A stretch of 64,000 nucleotides of DNA from Batillaria attramentaria (taxonomy: Eukaryota; Mollusca; Gastropoda; Batillariidae): positions 239,501 to 303,500 of the forward strand of contig JACVVK020000291.1 of the NCBI GenBank assembly GCA_018292915.2. Reading direction: 5' to 3'. Shown here piece after piece: positions 1 through 11,472 of this stretch. The stretch's first letter is position 1. The number at the start of each line of letters is the position of its first letter. Under the pieces are notes generated by a model that made no database searches, was not told the DNA's origin, and saw only the letters and a program-made list of their open reading frames with translations. The position numbers were made by a program, and so were the translations under genes.

Positions 1-239
1 TTTAAACAGTTATTTCCAGTTTGCGAACAAATAATGTGCATATATATGCGTTTTCATGAAGGTCGACAAAACTGTAATTTCCTGCGATTGTCAATGAATC
101 TCACCTGTACTCCCTAAGCAGACAGCATAAATTTTCACTGCGCATGCGTCGAATTTAGGGCATACAGTTCTAGAATTTATTCAGTTTGAATCCTCATGCC
201 AATTGAGGACGTACCCTTTGCTCAGATGAGCAGCAGCTT

Positions 240-307
240 TCTTCTGTACTTGCTGCTTGAGATAAGTTTTAAAGCACGAGACTAGTTTCCGTAAATCTAG
301 ACACCAG
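240..307 (+). other. PEX12: Probable 5' non-coding exon of PEX12 (3' boundary only)
   Basis: A good splice donor (CCAG|GTAAGA) sits at 307/308, and a polypyrimidine tract followed by CAG at 788-790 provides an acceptor 15 bases before the PEX12 start codon. The simplest reading is a leader exon ending at 307 spliced to the exon that carries the ATG. The 5' end is not visible, so the start given is arbitrary. No TATA box was recognised. Inference only. Confidence 0.4.
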
Positions 308-537
308 GTAAGAATGTTACACCCGCGAATTACATGCTGTCTTCTATGAAACGCCCCCACCCCCTCCCCCTCCCCGCACCCCCGACCCTCTCAGTACCCA
401 GTTCTATCAATGCCAATTTCGGGGGGGGGGGGGGGGGGGGTCAGCGGCATTTTTTCTCTCTTGGCGGCCGTTTGTTTTGTTCGTTTTCACCGAATGAGGA
501 AAATGGAACAGCTGGTGACAATGAAGAAAGGGAATGA

Positions 538-539
<2 letters not shown>

Positions 540-600
<61 letters not shown>
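540..600. repeat. (CA)n microsatellite
   Basis: About 30 uninterrupted CA dinucleotides in the putative first intron of PEX12, preceded by a pure G tract at 421-440. ORFs crossing it are poly-Thr/His or Cys/Val artefacts. Confidence 0.98.
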
Positions 601-601
<1 letters not shown>

Positions 602-805
602 CTTGAGACACAGCCTCAGGCACAAGAGCACACAAGCACACATACCCAGGGGAGGGGGGGGGGAGAAGGGGGGCATGAAACTTATTTTGGCTGTGCATGC
701 ATTGTAAAACTGACTTGCATTTGTTCCTTGGGGTGTAACACTGTGCTTTTTTTCTGTGTATTTTTTTTTTCTTCTTTCTTTCTTGTTCAGCTGTGACATT
801 TCAAG

Positions 806-3800
806 ATGGCAGAGCATGCAGCCCATCTTACGTCTGCAACCGATGCTGACCGACCAAGTATTTTTGAGGTTTTGGCACAAGACAGTTTGATGACAACTAT
901 CCGGCCAGCAGGGAAACATGCTGCTAGAGTAAGCAACAGTTGTTCTTAAGCATATCTATAGCAAACACTGACTTGACCTTTTCAGTCTGTGCATTGCCGC
1001 AGTGGTCAGTATGGCTTTGTCTCATACAAGATAGGTTGAAGTGTGCTAACTACCAGCCCCCGTAGTGTAGTGGTTAGCGCTTCGGACTATGGACCAGGAG
1101 ACCCGGAGTCCCAGCCGAGGCAAGCGGGATTTTTCCAACCTAGTTCCTACCCAGAGCGGGTGTGCTATGGGCCTAATGGGGAGGCTGTTGCCACACAGCC
1201 GAGCTTCACCCACTTCACGAGTGCGATTTTGGGGGTGCTTCCCTTGGAATGGCACGTCTTATGATGTGGATGATTACATGGCCGGCACCGCAGGTGCCGT
1301 AGTTCCCGGGCCTGGTTAATGCCGGGATATTTATGACAGGAAGCGTGCAATGCGGCCCTGTCCCGCATTCCCAAACCACACGGACCTCCATGGCATCATC
1401 TTAATTTACCATCATCCTCATCTCCATCATCATGCATAATAAAAATTGCCCCAACTTCCGAGCCCTCCGTGGATTCCACCCATTACCAGGGAGGAACACC
1501 ACTGGAGCCGGCAAAGAGTTGTTGCAGCAGAAAAAAAAAAAAGAAGAAATGTACCAACTGGGCTGACCGCTTACCAACTGCATGGGTATTTTGGGAACGA
1601 CACATACAGTACATATACCAGTTCATAATGATGATGGCGGCCGGAGATGTGGGACATAGCACATTGGTCCAACCGAAACTGATAACTCAGTTCTTAAAGA
1701 AGAGATTTTTGAAAGATAGTTAAAAAAAAAAAAAAAGAAGAAGAAGAAGAAGAAAGTTTATGGTTATGGAAGAGATGTGCAGAAGATACGAGTCATCAGA
1801 CGTTCCTGGAAAGCTGTGATGCTGACTGACTCCTTCAGTAGCTATGGGGGGGAGGGGGGGGGCTGCATTTTTGAAGCAACTTGTACAGGACTTCTTCCTG
1901 GTGTTATCAGGTGCAGGGAGCCACAGCGTAGAGAATAACACACATAATGAGGTATACATTGCAGACCATGTCAATGGTAATTAGAATGCAAATGGTAATC
2001 CAGCATTTTGATTTGCAGGTGCTAGCTGAAACACGGCCAGAGCGGTTTGGATGGTTGCTACGCTGGTACGATGAGGTTTATACTGTCTTGGATTTCCTGG
2101 TTCAGCATCACTACCTACACACTTACAGTGAGCTTTCTTTATCATTGTGTAGAAAAGGTGGCTTGCCTCAGTAACCAAATGACACCTCCACATTTTGTTG
2201 CAACTAAGTGTGTGACTCAGCTTGACTTCATCCTCGGGGGGGGGGGGGGGGGGGTGGTCTTTTTCGATACTCCAGGTCGTGAGTTTGAATCCCGGCTGTG
2301 GCCAAATATTTGTGCTGGCCTTTTTCTCGTTGCCCTGTCTTTGATATCACCCATATGTGGTGAAAAGGACGTTGAACTCCCAAACACCTGCCCACCTTTC
2401 GAGACTCTTTAACGCTTTTGATTGTTCAGCCTGTACACAGACTTCATGTGTGCACACACATGCAGTCACACACACACACATACACACACACATGCACACA
2501 AACTGCTGTTCTGAAAACTAAATTTTGACTTGAACAGTTTAGCTGAACCTTCATACCACATGTGTAATTGATGTCTTTCTGTGTGTGAGTGAGTTCATGT
2601 GAGCAAAACATGCAAGATACATTGTCTAGACAGGAACAAACATAATACATGTAACTTGCCTGTACTGCATGCATTTTTTGTTCAGCTCATATCTTCTAGC
2701 CATGCAGTTGTGATAAAGTGCCTATACATGTACATGCATAATTTGCACTGTCCGTGCCGTTACTGATCATTTGTCTCCTAGTGGTTAAGGTATCCGACTT
2801 CAGATCCTGTGCCCTGTTGGGCAGGATTTTGGATGCATTTTTCCATTCAGATCAATTCAAAATCATGACCATGACTTGTTTACGGTGCTTGTCCCGCCCT
2901 CGTGTACGCATGCATACACAAATATCAAGTGTGCACACGAAAAAGAGTAGGGTGTGGCCGGTGTCGTGGTAAACAGATATACTGTTGCACACGCCACAGT
3001 GAATAGCAGGGTGGAGGTTTACACATAAAATAGCGCTTACCAGCAGCAGGCTTTCACTGCTTTGTCCTCCAGCCCTGCGGCACCCTGAGTATTTCTGAAG
3101 AGGTGGATATGTGCTCAAGTCTACCACACCATACCAATCAGTATGTCTTGAAAGACATGAAGCACCACATTACCGTGCTTCAGGATTTGGGTGTACATTA
3201 GCCTAATGCAACATAACACAGACTTCAGTCTTATTATGTTTTTGTTTCCAGTTAATCCAAGAATGCGTTTCTTTTTACCTTTCTTTCACAGATGCATCAT
3301 TTTCTGAAAACTTCTATGATTTGAAACGGGTGCCATCAGGAGAGGAGAAGGCTGCTGATCAGCTTAGTACGAAGCTGCGATGGAGATCACTGGCTTGCCT
3401 GGTAAGACTATATGCAACTTGTCTCGAACTTGCCTGATTGTTTTCTTTTTTGTCTGACGAGTGCATATTTTGAGGTCTGTGACCTGTACTTTTGATTTTT
3501 GCCACAGGTCTTCCTGCCATACTTGAAATACAAACTGGATCAGACGTTTGAAGATCTCAAGCACAGAGAAGATACACTTCCAACACGGGCAAGTACTTTA
3601 TGTTTGTTCCTCTCTACACCACATACCTTGCATGTTTTGCTCTCATCTTAGCTCCTCACATGTTGCAGACATGGTGGTAGGCATAGCCTTATGGAAAAAC
3701 ATTTACCTGGTCTTCCGATGATTCAGAATTTTGCTTGTGTGTGTGTGTGAGTGTGGGGGGGGGGGGGGGGGGTTGTTTGTGGATATGGCCTGTAAATGAC

Positions 3801-6491
3801 TGTTTTGTTTTTTTTCTGAACAGGGGAACGTGTCTCTTCGAGTGCAGTTCTACAAAGCATTCCTAGCTGTTTATCCATATTTGCATATGGTTTGGGAAGG
3901 GACAGCACTCTGGCACATGCTGTCGTATGCTTTCCAGCGCTGTCGTTGGCATTCTCTCCTCCTGAGGTTGTCAGGCACAGAGCTGCGGCATTGTACAAGC
4001 GAGGACATGTCCGATTCATCAGAGATGGCATGGAGTGAAGCCAGGTAATTAGTGAGCACTCAGTGACAAAACAAAATTAAAATAACATTTTCGAAAACTG
4101 TCAGAAAATATCGTACTTGATGACACAAGATTGATAGACGAATGGCCAAAGCATCTCAGTAACAGCCATTGGCAGTGGCCAATTTTTAAGTTGAACACAT
4201 GCATAAGTATTGAAGTCCAGAAACTGGAGGGGAGGGGAGGGGGGGGGGGGACAAAACAAGAAATTGTTATAGAAATGTTGTGCCCAAATTTTTCAAATGT
4301 ATGCCTTTAAGGTGGGTTTTATTCCTACCATCAGCAGCATCATTCATGAATCAGAAGAGCAAGAAATAAAGTGTTAAATCGATCATCCTGTTTTTCCATT
4401 AGACAGATTTTCCTTATTATAAAGCAGTGGCCTTCTAAGTGTATTTGACACATTGCGGCCATTTCTTTACTAGTTTTGGTTGAATATATGCATGTCTCTG
4501 GCTGTTTTGCAGGCCTTTGGGTTGGCTGGGAACCATGGGTGGGAAGATGCTGAAAGGAGCAGCAACGACTGTGTCCACCGGTCTGACAGTGGGCGTGTTT
4601 TTCCTACAGTTCCTAGACTGGTGGTACAATAGTGATGCCAGTGCTCCGTCCCTCACAGCTTTACCAACGCCAGATCCTCCACAGGTACAAAGTTCTTGGC
4701 AATTTTGGAGCACCCTATGTGGATACAGATAGAGCTGTGAACTCTGTGTGTGTGTGTGTGCGTGCGTGCTGCATATCTTACACTCTTTGAAAACCTCCAG
4801 TACACAAGACTGAGCAGTCTATGAGCAACCTGGTCATACTCTGGAGGTCAAGTGCCATTTAACAGTTCAAGTTCATGATATCTAGTACACACGTGACTCT
4901 TTTTCTTTAGTTGACAACCCTGTGTGTGTGAAAGCAAAACTGTGATTAAAAAGTAAACTCTTTCAACACAAGGACCGCATGTTTAGTCCAGCCCTGCACT
5001 ATGGTTGAGACCAAATGGGAGCATACGCAGTCTGGTGTCACACAATCCATTTGACCTGTGCACCACAAATTTCAAACACCCGGTCCGTGAAGGTTGTCCT
5101 TCATGTTTGGGTGTTATTTGGGGTGGAAGCGGATACGCATGCAATCGTTCATGTGAAAGAGTTGTGTTTTTTGGGTTCTTTTTTTTTTTTTAAACGAACC
5201 CCTCAAAAATGGACCAGTTTCTAGGGAATGGCAAGGGAGAAACTGGCCAGCATTGGACGAGTTAAACTGTAACAGAAACAAATTTCTTTTCTTTTTTTGC
5301 CTCTTGCCTCTTGCCCTTGAAGCCTTTTCAGTGCTATGGATTTCACTAGGGTCCTATCAAACTGTGTGGCAGATACTGAGAGTGTATAGTACACATCAAA
5401 CAGCAACATTTATGCATCCAGTTGGGGGAGGGGTGGGGTGGGGGTTTAACGTCCTTTTCCACCACATACAGGTCATATCAAAGACGGTATGCATCCAGTG
5501 TTTTGTGTTTCAGAGAGACTCAGTTGAAATGTCCAAGCCAAATACTTGTCCAATTTGTGGCAGACTGCGTACAAATGAACAGCTTTATCGGTCTCACGGT
5601 AAGATGTGCTTTGTGTTTCATGCAGTTGTGATGCTAAACATTAATATAGCAAAGGATGTTGGCAGTTGTCGCAAGTCTTGTGCCAAATTTTTCCTCAGGC
5701 GCCCAGAAAAATGCAGACTGTACATGTAGTTTGAATTTGTTTGTTACTCAGTTCAATTCAATAACCTTTATTTTCTCTGTAGAGAAATCTGTTTTTGAGG
5801 AACAGCAGCTGCATGGCCGAGTCATTGTTAGTAAGAATGCAGTGAAATAAAAATTGAAAAAAGAAAAAAAAAAGGGTGCAGTACTACAGTTGCAGTTTCA
5901 CAACAGGAAAGAAGTGTGTGTGTGTTCACACGCTGCTGGTGGAGCAATTCCAAATATTTGTTTGTAAATGGACAGTTATGCATGCTTCTCAGTCCTTAGG
6001 GAGGTGCACACTTTCTGCTTCACACGGTGAAACACACTGCGAAATCTTTCATAAAATACAAATGTATAGGGAAAGGTGACTATTGTACAATTATTTGGGT
6101 AAAAGCAAATCTGGAGACTGAGAAACATGTGTAACTGCATGCTCATCCATATTCAAACAATTCTGATTCTGATTCATATTCAAACAAAAATTGTTGGAAT
6201 TGCATGGTAACCAAAAGACTCCCAGTCATGCTGCACATCTCAAGCCGGGAAGTAGCTAGCACAATGTACAAAGGAGTAACAAACATGCTGCAGAGTAAGT
6301 GGATGTTGTGCTTCTTTCACCACATGGAATGTGCTGCTTGTTTTGTGACCTCAAGTCTGGTTTTTACTTTCAGGTACGTCTTTTGCTTCCCATGCATTTA
6401 CGAGTACATCAGGACCCATAACTGCTGCCCAGTGACTGGTTATCCAGCCAAGACAGAACATCTCATCAAAATCTATTTGCCAGACTCTTAG
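806..6491 (+). CDS. PEX12: Peroxisome assembly protein 12 (peroxin-12)
   Basis: PEX12 is an integral peroxisomal membrane protein that forms the RING E3 complex with PEX2 and PEX10, which ubiquitinates the recycling import receptor PEX5. Coding exons: 806-928, 2019-2127, 3292-3401, 3508-3588, 3824-4044, 4513-4684, 5514-5598, 6374-6491 (TAG stop), about 339 residues versus 359 in human. The N-terminus is clearly PEX12-like ([21 protein letters not shown], then [12 protein letters not shown]). Exon 6 encodes a hydrophobic segment ending [13 protein letters not shown]. The C-terminal RING-like domain has CPIC, FCFPC and CPVTGYP, the partial zinc-ligand set usual for PEX12. The start ATG has a strong AAG-ATG-G context. 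Intron 4 uses a GC donor (3589). Oddity: exon 7 to exon 8 is one base out of frame with the canonical donor (see findings), so the gene either carries a 1-bp deletion, uses another donor, or has a base-call error here. Confidence 0.95.
1043..1535 (+). mobile_element. tRNA-derived SINE, family A (about 480 bp, full length)
   Basis: Starts with a tRNA-like head (CCCCCGTAGTGTAGTGGTTAGCGC, here with a degenerate box B; the 50.9-kb copy has GGTTCGAGTCCC), then a conserved 400-bp body and an A-rich tail near 1530. Lies in PEX12 intron 1. Further copies are at 50900-51380, 54476-54988 (-), 48900-49090 (-, truncated) and 22485-22860 (-, old). ORFs inside it are not genes. Confidence 0.9.
2236..2396 (+). 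mobile_element. tRNA-derived SINE, family C (head partly lost)
   Basis: Shares with the copies at 21541 and 22515 the block from the box-B-like GGTCGTGAGTTTGAATCCCGG through GATATCACCC, a GTGGTGAAAAGGACGTT motif and the CCCAAACACC tail. The 5' part is replaced by a G homopolymer. Lies in PEX12 intron 2. Confidence 0.8.
5425..5492 (-). mobile_element. SINE family C, 3' fragment
   Basis: The complement of the family C tail (GGGTTTAACGTCCTTTTCC, then CACCACATA and ATATCAAAGACGG) just upstream of PEX12 exon 7. The head is missing. Confidence 0.7.
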
Positions 6492-6652
6492 CATATGATA
6501 TGCAACTATAGGCAGCAGTCCGTCCAGTGTGCTGAATGACTTACAAAATCGTTTTCGCCAACTCTCTGGACCATTGATGCTTTTTGGCAGTCCCAACACC
6601 AAGTGAAAGCTGTGGGTAATTTTTACAACTCTGCAGATGATAGGTGCCGATT

Positions 6653-6698
<46 letters not shown>

Positions 6699-7493
6699 GA
6701 TGTCTGCAGGTGTACCCAGCATACAACTGTGATCATGATTAAAATGTTTCCAAATGATAATATTAAAACAATGAACTGAACCCTTGAAATTCAAAGTTGT
6801 ACATGCAGTGAAAGTTTTTGACAAATGTGTGCGTGTAAAAGTGTAAAGGGTTTTCTACTACTGCACCTACTTAAAAGTAGTAATCTGAACACGGCAACCA
6901 CACTTTCAAAACATGGCAATCTCAACAATATGCATTTTATTCCAATAACAAGTAAATGTATGTACAAAACTTTTCAAAAATCATTGCACATGTATACACA
7001 AGGCACAAAAGTAGTATAAAATATCCACAACATCCATGTGGAGGACAATCAGTAGGGATTTGGCTGATTGCAGGCAACCTCAACCTATAGCTCTCTGACA
7101 ATGTCAGATGCCATACAAATATATACGTAATAATCGCTGACCATTAGAAAACGTGGTACACTGTAGTTCTGAATCTGGGACCCAGTAATTAGAGGGAAAA
7201 GGAAGAGAAGAAAATAGCTTTAGCAAAAGGTGTGGGCAAACTATGGCACAGTAAGTTAATAGAACAGTAGTGCTAATTCTATATACATGTAATTATGGAC
7301 CATGTGAGGAAGAAGTGTGTGCGCATGCACCACAAATTTCAGGGCAATGTGCAACAACAGCTCGAAAGTTTTTCACAGCCAACATGCCCTTGTAAGGGAC
7401 TGCAGAATGTATGGCAAAGCACTTCCTCAGCAAAGGCAGGCCAAGGAAGGGGCTGAGGAACTCGAGCAAAGTTTTGGCTAACCACCACATATC
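6492..7493 (+). other. PEX12 3' flank / probable 3' UTR
   Basis: No coding region recognised. Contains a (GT)n tract at about 6655-6694, AT-rich sequence and no clear poly(A) signal I would commit to. Any 3' UTR end is undetermined. Confidence 0.5.
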
Positions 7494-7496
7494 AGA

Positions 7497-7976
7497 CAGA
7501 CCAGTGGACTATCCGAAGAGCCACACATTAAGAAAGCGGAATTACAACACCTGAAGTCTATTTTGCTTCTAGAGGATCCAAGGAAGCAGCTACGTGGCTA
7601 TTCCTTACGAGAGCAACTGGAGAAGCAGCCGTTCACAGATGGAGGATTCTTTGAAGAAGGATGGATGCACTATAGAGAGGAAAAACAAGTACAACTATCT
7701 GGACACTACCTCTTGCTGGCTAAGTTGCCAGGGTGGGAAGCAGAAGTGGAGGCATGGTTGGCAATGCTGGAGAAGTTGATGCAACAGTTAGATGCGGCTA
7801 GGAAGAAACTGAAGACCAGACTGTTCTTGAGGAAAGTGACAGAAGCATGTTGTTTTCCAGCGCGATGTATACATAGATTTCATAGGGAAGGGAATTTTCG
7901 TCTAGTGGTAGCAAATCTCATTTCACCCAGGAGAGCCCTTCGAATGGAAAACAAACACACACCATGCATGACATGA
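7497..7976 (+). CDS. Unrecognised open reading frame, hydrophilic protein of about 137-160 aa
   Basis: An open frame with ATG at 7563 and stop at 7974-7976 encodes 137 residues; the frame stays open upstream to a splice-acceptor-like ATCAG at about 7496, giving about 160 residues. The protein is charged and Leu-rich with a probable helical stretch around residues 40-90 (WEAEVEAWLAMLEKLMQQLD) and a Cys/Arg-rich tail. I do not recognise a family. It could be the last exon of an unannotated gene, the decayed end of a retroelement, or chance. No neighbouring exon was identified. Confidence 0.3.
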   Translation, partial: QTSGLSEEPHIKKAELQHLKSILLLEDPRKQLRGYSLREQLEKQPFTDGGFFEEGWMHYREEKQVQLSGHYLLLAKLPGWEAEVEAWLAMLEKLMQQLDAARKKLKTRLFLRKVTEACCFPARCIHRFHREGNFRLVVANLISPRRALRMENKHTPCMT

Positions 7977-8269
7977 AACTAAATGAAAGGGCAGGGGCTA
8001 GTTTGTTTCCACAGACGGAAATATTTGGTTTACCTGGCTGACTGTACACACCTTGAGCTCAGTGACATGCGATTTACCTTCATTCAGTTTATAAGGCAGG
8101 GGGGCTAGCACAGCTGAGTGAAGGCAGACAGAGTGGTTCAAAGGCATAAGTTAAAGACCAACTATTTTGATGGATTAAATGTGTTCAAGCAGTTGATCGT
8201 GTGTGTGTGCGAAAGTGAATGGGTGTGGGAGGAGTAATAGTAACCTTCAACTTTTTTTCTTCTTTTTTT

Positions 8270-8332
8270 TTATGTCAGTTACTTGTACAACTTTCTGTTG
8301 AAGGCGACATACTTGTCGAAATAGGCGTGGCA
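8270..8332 (+). repeat. 62-bp imperfect direct repeat, copy 1
   Basis: Shares TATGTC(A/G)GT(T/C)ACTTGTAC and the following CTTTCTGTTGAA...CATACTTGTCGAAAT with 8729-8790. The two copies bracket a DIRS terminal-repeat relic. Confidence 0.85.
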
Positions 8333-8728
8333 TTTCTCCTATCGTTATACCAGATGACATACTATTGGAGTTCCCCTATTACCCTCATGACTTCAGTCAG
8401 TAGAGCCATCGTGCTACCCTTAGCACGGACTCTAATTGAAACAATTCATGTGTACCCCTGTGAGCTAACCTGGTCATATGTGACCCGCTACTCACCCCAT
8501 ACCCTATGTGAACCCGTCAGTCTTCCCGCCTGGCTCCGTGCGAGCAGCAGCCTCACCAAAGCTCCGGTCTTTGCTCACCACAGCACAGTGTCAAGCCTTA
8601 CCTTTTTTTCCATCCAGCTTGTCCAGTGCCTCGTCCTTTGAGCGGACATTGCTATTCTTGGCTCTCCTCACCCCTGACATTTGCAGCAGTCACATTAGTA
8701 TTGCTGTTTGTTGACGGCCGCTTTTTTT
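8333..8728 (+). mobile_element. Relic of a DIRS-type terminal repeat and adjoining leader
   Basis: Aligns by eye to the left inverted terminal repeat of the DIRS element at 25597: shared TTTCTCCTA, TACCAGATGACAT, TACTATxGGAG and ACCCTCAxGACTTCAGTCAG, then GTGAGCT. The remaining 200 bp have no match to that copy and may be the lost 5' region of a related element. No opposite terminal repeat was found nearby. It is bracketed by the 62-bp direct repeats. Confidence 0.65.
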
Positions 8729-8790
8729 TTATGTCGGTCACTTGTACAACTTTCTGTTGAATGCAACATACTTGTCGAAATATGGCATGG
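8729..8790 (+). repeat. 62-bp imperfect direct repeat, copy 2
   Basis: Second copy of the repeat at 8270-8332, with several substitutions. Confidence 0.85.
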
Positions 8791-9633
8791 CGTTGTTTCT
8801 TGTAATTATCTATAGCTGATGAACACAGTTCGTAATCTCTTGTCCGTGGCAACTTCCTTGTGCTTGAACAAAGCACACCAGAAATATAGCAGTGCTCACC
8901 AGAAATCCTTAGCCTTCCAGACTGGGTCAAACAAATGGGACGAGGTGGGGATGGGATAGTGGGAGGGAGACGAGTTGGAGGATGGGGATCAAGGGTGTAC
9001 AGTGAGAATTTCCCATAGCATTTTAATAATTTGAGGACAAGATGATACAGTAACAATATTAATACACAAGAGAAACAAACACACACCTCCTTCCCTACTA
9101 CATGCACGCCAGTCAAAGTACCAGAAGACCTACATACCTAGATCAACACCATGCCAGCCGCCAACCGATTTTTGACAACCGGTCTCAAAGGAAGAACTTT
9201 CACAAACGCTACACGAGCAAATGAACAGTCAAAACTGCAATGACAATTTGGATCTACTCGAGCAAGCCTAAAGAGGAAAACTTTGATTAAAGTACACTGG
9301 TATTGATCGATTTTTTACTTTTACTAAAATGTACTTTTAATATTAAGGTAAAATTGTATGTATCATTAAAATTGTAAATCACATTGTATGTATGTAATAC
9401 ATCACAGAGATGTGTATATTCTACATGATTTCAAAGCACTTTTGATAGCTAGGTCAGCATTCAGGGTATCAATAGCTGGCCAGTAACACCAAAAATGCTG
9501 ATGTGATTCGTTGCTTGCTGTAAAAATCGCCTTGAGAGATGAGGAAAAAAAAAGAAGAAATAATGTTCCACAGGTAAGCAATATGCAGAATATGGCATTT
9601 TATGTAAATTTTTGTATTCCCCTCTTGTGCTTT
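8791..9633. other. Intergenic, no feature recognised
   Basis: AT-rich, with no ORF that looks coding and no recognisable repeat end. Confidence 0.5.
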
Positions 9634-9888
9634 TGTAGCAGAGTGAATGCTTTTGTACATTGTGTGTGTGTGTGCGTGCGTGCGTGCGTGTGTGCATAGT
9701 GTATACATAGAGTTCGTACAAAGTTGAATCACGTCATGTCGTGACGCGAGTTCTTCCGTCGTTTTTTTACATCGTGTCGTGACTGAATTCTTGAGCTGGA
9801 ACACATGGCTGATTTGAACGTTACCAGTGTCAGACATATTAGTTTCTTTGTCTGCAGAGTTTGTCCTTTATCAAACTGATAAGGGTCC
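9634..9888 (+). mobile_element. LTR arm of a Ty3/gypsy-like element (left, direct orientation)
   Basis: From TGTAGCAGAG to CAAACTGATAAGG this matches, in inverted orientation, 11458-11665; shared blocks include GTATACATAGAGTT, GTGTCAGACATATTAG and TCTGCAGAGTTTGTC. Sequence on to about 10020 contains ATAAAC and probably completes the LTR. Confidence 0.75.
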
Positions 9889-10065
9889 TTTCAGTTCTTC
9901 CTGTTCTTCATTCCTTCTTTCTTCAGACGTTTTGTTCATTCCTCGCCTTCTTATTCATCTGTATATAACCATCGAAATAAACACTAAAAGAAAATCCAGT
10001 GAATCAGTTTATCGTGTCGGCTGAGATAATCCAGACCTGGGTTAGGATGGTGTAAACCTTAACAT

Positions 10066-10985
10066 TACAGGACCAAGAGAAGATCGATGCCATCAGGAAC
10101 TGGCTGAGGCCTACAAGCCCAGAAGAAGTGAGAAAGTTCCTTGGGTTCGCAGGCTACTACCGACGAATGGTCAAGGATTTTTCCAAGATAGCTGCACTCA
10201 TGCCTACACCCATGAAGAAGTCGCTTGGAAGAAAAACTCAGACTCCACAGAAGCCATGGGTTTGGGGTCAGGAAGAAGAGTCGGCATTCCAACGTATCAG
10301 GAATATGTTGACGTCAGCACCATCTTGGGTTACGCGGATTACAGTAAACCGTTTCAACTGCACACAGATGCATCACAACAAGGACTTGGAGCTGTTCTAT
10401 ACCAGGAGCAAGACGGCCACAAGCGCGTCATCGCATACGCCAGTCGCTCACTTAGCCGAGCTGAAAGGAACTACCCAGCGCACAAGTTAGAGTTTCTCGC
10501 TCTAAAGTGGGCCGTGACCGAAAAGTTCAAAAACTACCTCTATGGAACTGAATTTGTTGTGTACACGGATAACAATCCACTGACGTACGTCCTGTCAGCA
10601 GCCAAACTTGATGCCACAGGTCATCGCTGGATTGCTGCACTCGCTGCTTTCAAGTTCAGCATCACATACAAACCAGGTATCAACGACGTTGATGCTGACA
10701 CTTTGTCCCGAATGCCTACCAGACGAACCGCAGCCACCATAAAAACAGTCTGTGCACACCATTTGTGAGAAAGATGATGCTCCCGCGTTAGAAACCCACT
10801 GTTTGTCAGCTACCACGGCTAAAGTTATGACAGAAAGCGAAGGTCAGAATCTGACAGAATTTCAGGACAGAGACTGGAGGAAAGCTCAGTATGAAGACCC
10901 AGTCATCAGCCCATGGTTGAAGTATGTCAGGAAGAGAGAGAGACCTCAGCAGCACGAAGTTTCGAAAACATGTGAACATCTGTAG
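10066..10985 (+). pseudogene. Ty3/gypsy pol fragment: end of RT thumb and RNase H
   Basis: Translated blocks are classic Ty3/gypsy: FLGFAGYYRRMVKDFSKIA at the RT/RNase H boundary (about 10138-10195, frame of the 10128 ORF), then in a different frame from 10256 the RNase H domain with LHTDAS, SHARED-type AYASRSL, NYPAHKLEFLAL, VYTDNNPL and a DADTLSR end. The change of frame between these two blocks implies a frameshift near 10250-10310. RT catalytic motifs, gag and protease are absent. Translation continues as a degraded linker to about 10980, where a SINE interrupts. A dead, partial element. Confidence 0.9.
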
Positions 10986-10989
10986 AGTG

Positions 10990-11240
10990 TTTTTCACACT
11001 TCGGAAAGCTTTTTGTTCGCAGCTTGGATCTTTAAGACAACAATGCGAGCGGTGAGGCTCGGGTCCCACTCGCGGCAAAAAATGTTTCCTTCTTGTATGT
11101 GGCACTGTTCATTCGGGCCGACCGTCGGGGGTTCTCTATGGGTACTCCGGCTTCCTCCCCCTTCTGTTTTGGAAATGTTTAGCCCACAAAATTGAAAAAT
11201 AATTCAACTCTTAAAATCCGAAACTTAAAAAAAAAAAAAA
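10990..11240 (+). mobile_element. tRNA-derived SINE, family B, inserted in the gypsy remnant
   Basis: Contains GGTCCCACTCGCGGC, GGCACTGTTCATTCGGGCCG, GGGGGTTCTCTATGGG and an A tail at 11227-11240, matching the complement of 31455-31665. Gypsy coding resumes immediately downstream. Confidence 0.75.
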
Positions 11241-11404
11241 TCTGAACATTCCGCCATTTGGAAATCGTGGGACCACTTCACTTTCCGACGGGGAGTTCTC
11301 CACAGAAGAGTTCAGACTGACGAAGGCGATCAGTGGCAAGTTGTACTGCCCGTTAGATTTGTAAATCGAGTGCTTCAAGGTCTCCACAATGACATCGGGC
11401 ATCA
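11241..11404 (+). pseudogene. Ty3/gypsy integrase N-terminal (zinc-binding) fragment
   Basis: Reads as an FRRGVLHRRV block followed by QWQVVLPVRFVNRVLQ and LHNDIGH, the HHCC-type spacer region that precedes integrase in gypsy pol. It stops abruptly where a 24-bp palindrome arm begins. Confidence 0.7.
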
Positions 11405-11472
11405 AACTGATAAGGTATGTACATGTACATGATTGTAATGATCAGTAGATGTACATACCTTATCAGTTTGAT
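11401..11472. repeat. Perfect 24-bp arm palindrome
   Basis: ATCAAACTGATAAGGTATGT-ACAT at 11401-11424 is the exact reverse complement of 11449-11472, with a 24-base loop. The outer part is LTR sequence, so this marks an inverted junction. Confidence 0.95.

Noticed and set aside
407..919. ORFs rich in Thr/His or Cys/Val across 410-796 and the opposite strand
   Set aside because: They are translations of the (CA)n and poly(G) tracts.
1043..1374. Several 60-76 residue ORFs repeated at 50919-51251 and 54654-54964
   Set aside because: All lie in family A SINEs and recur with each copy.
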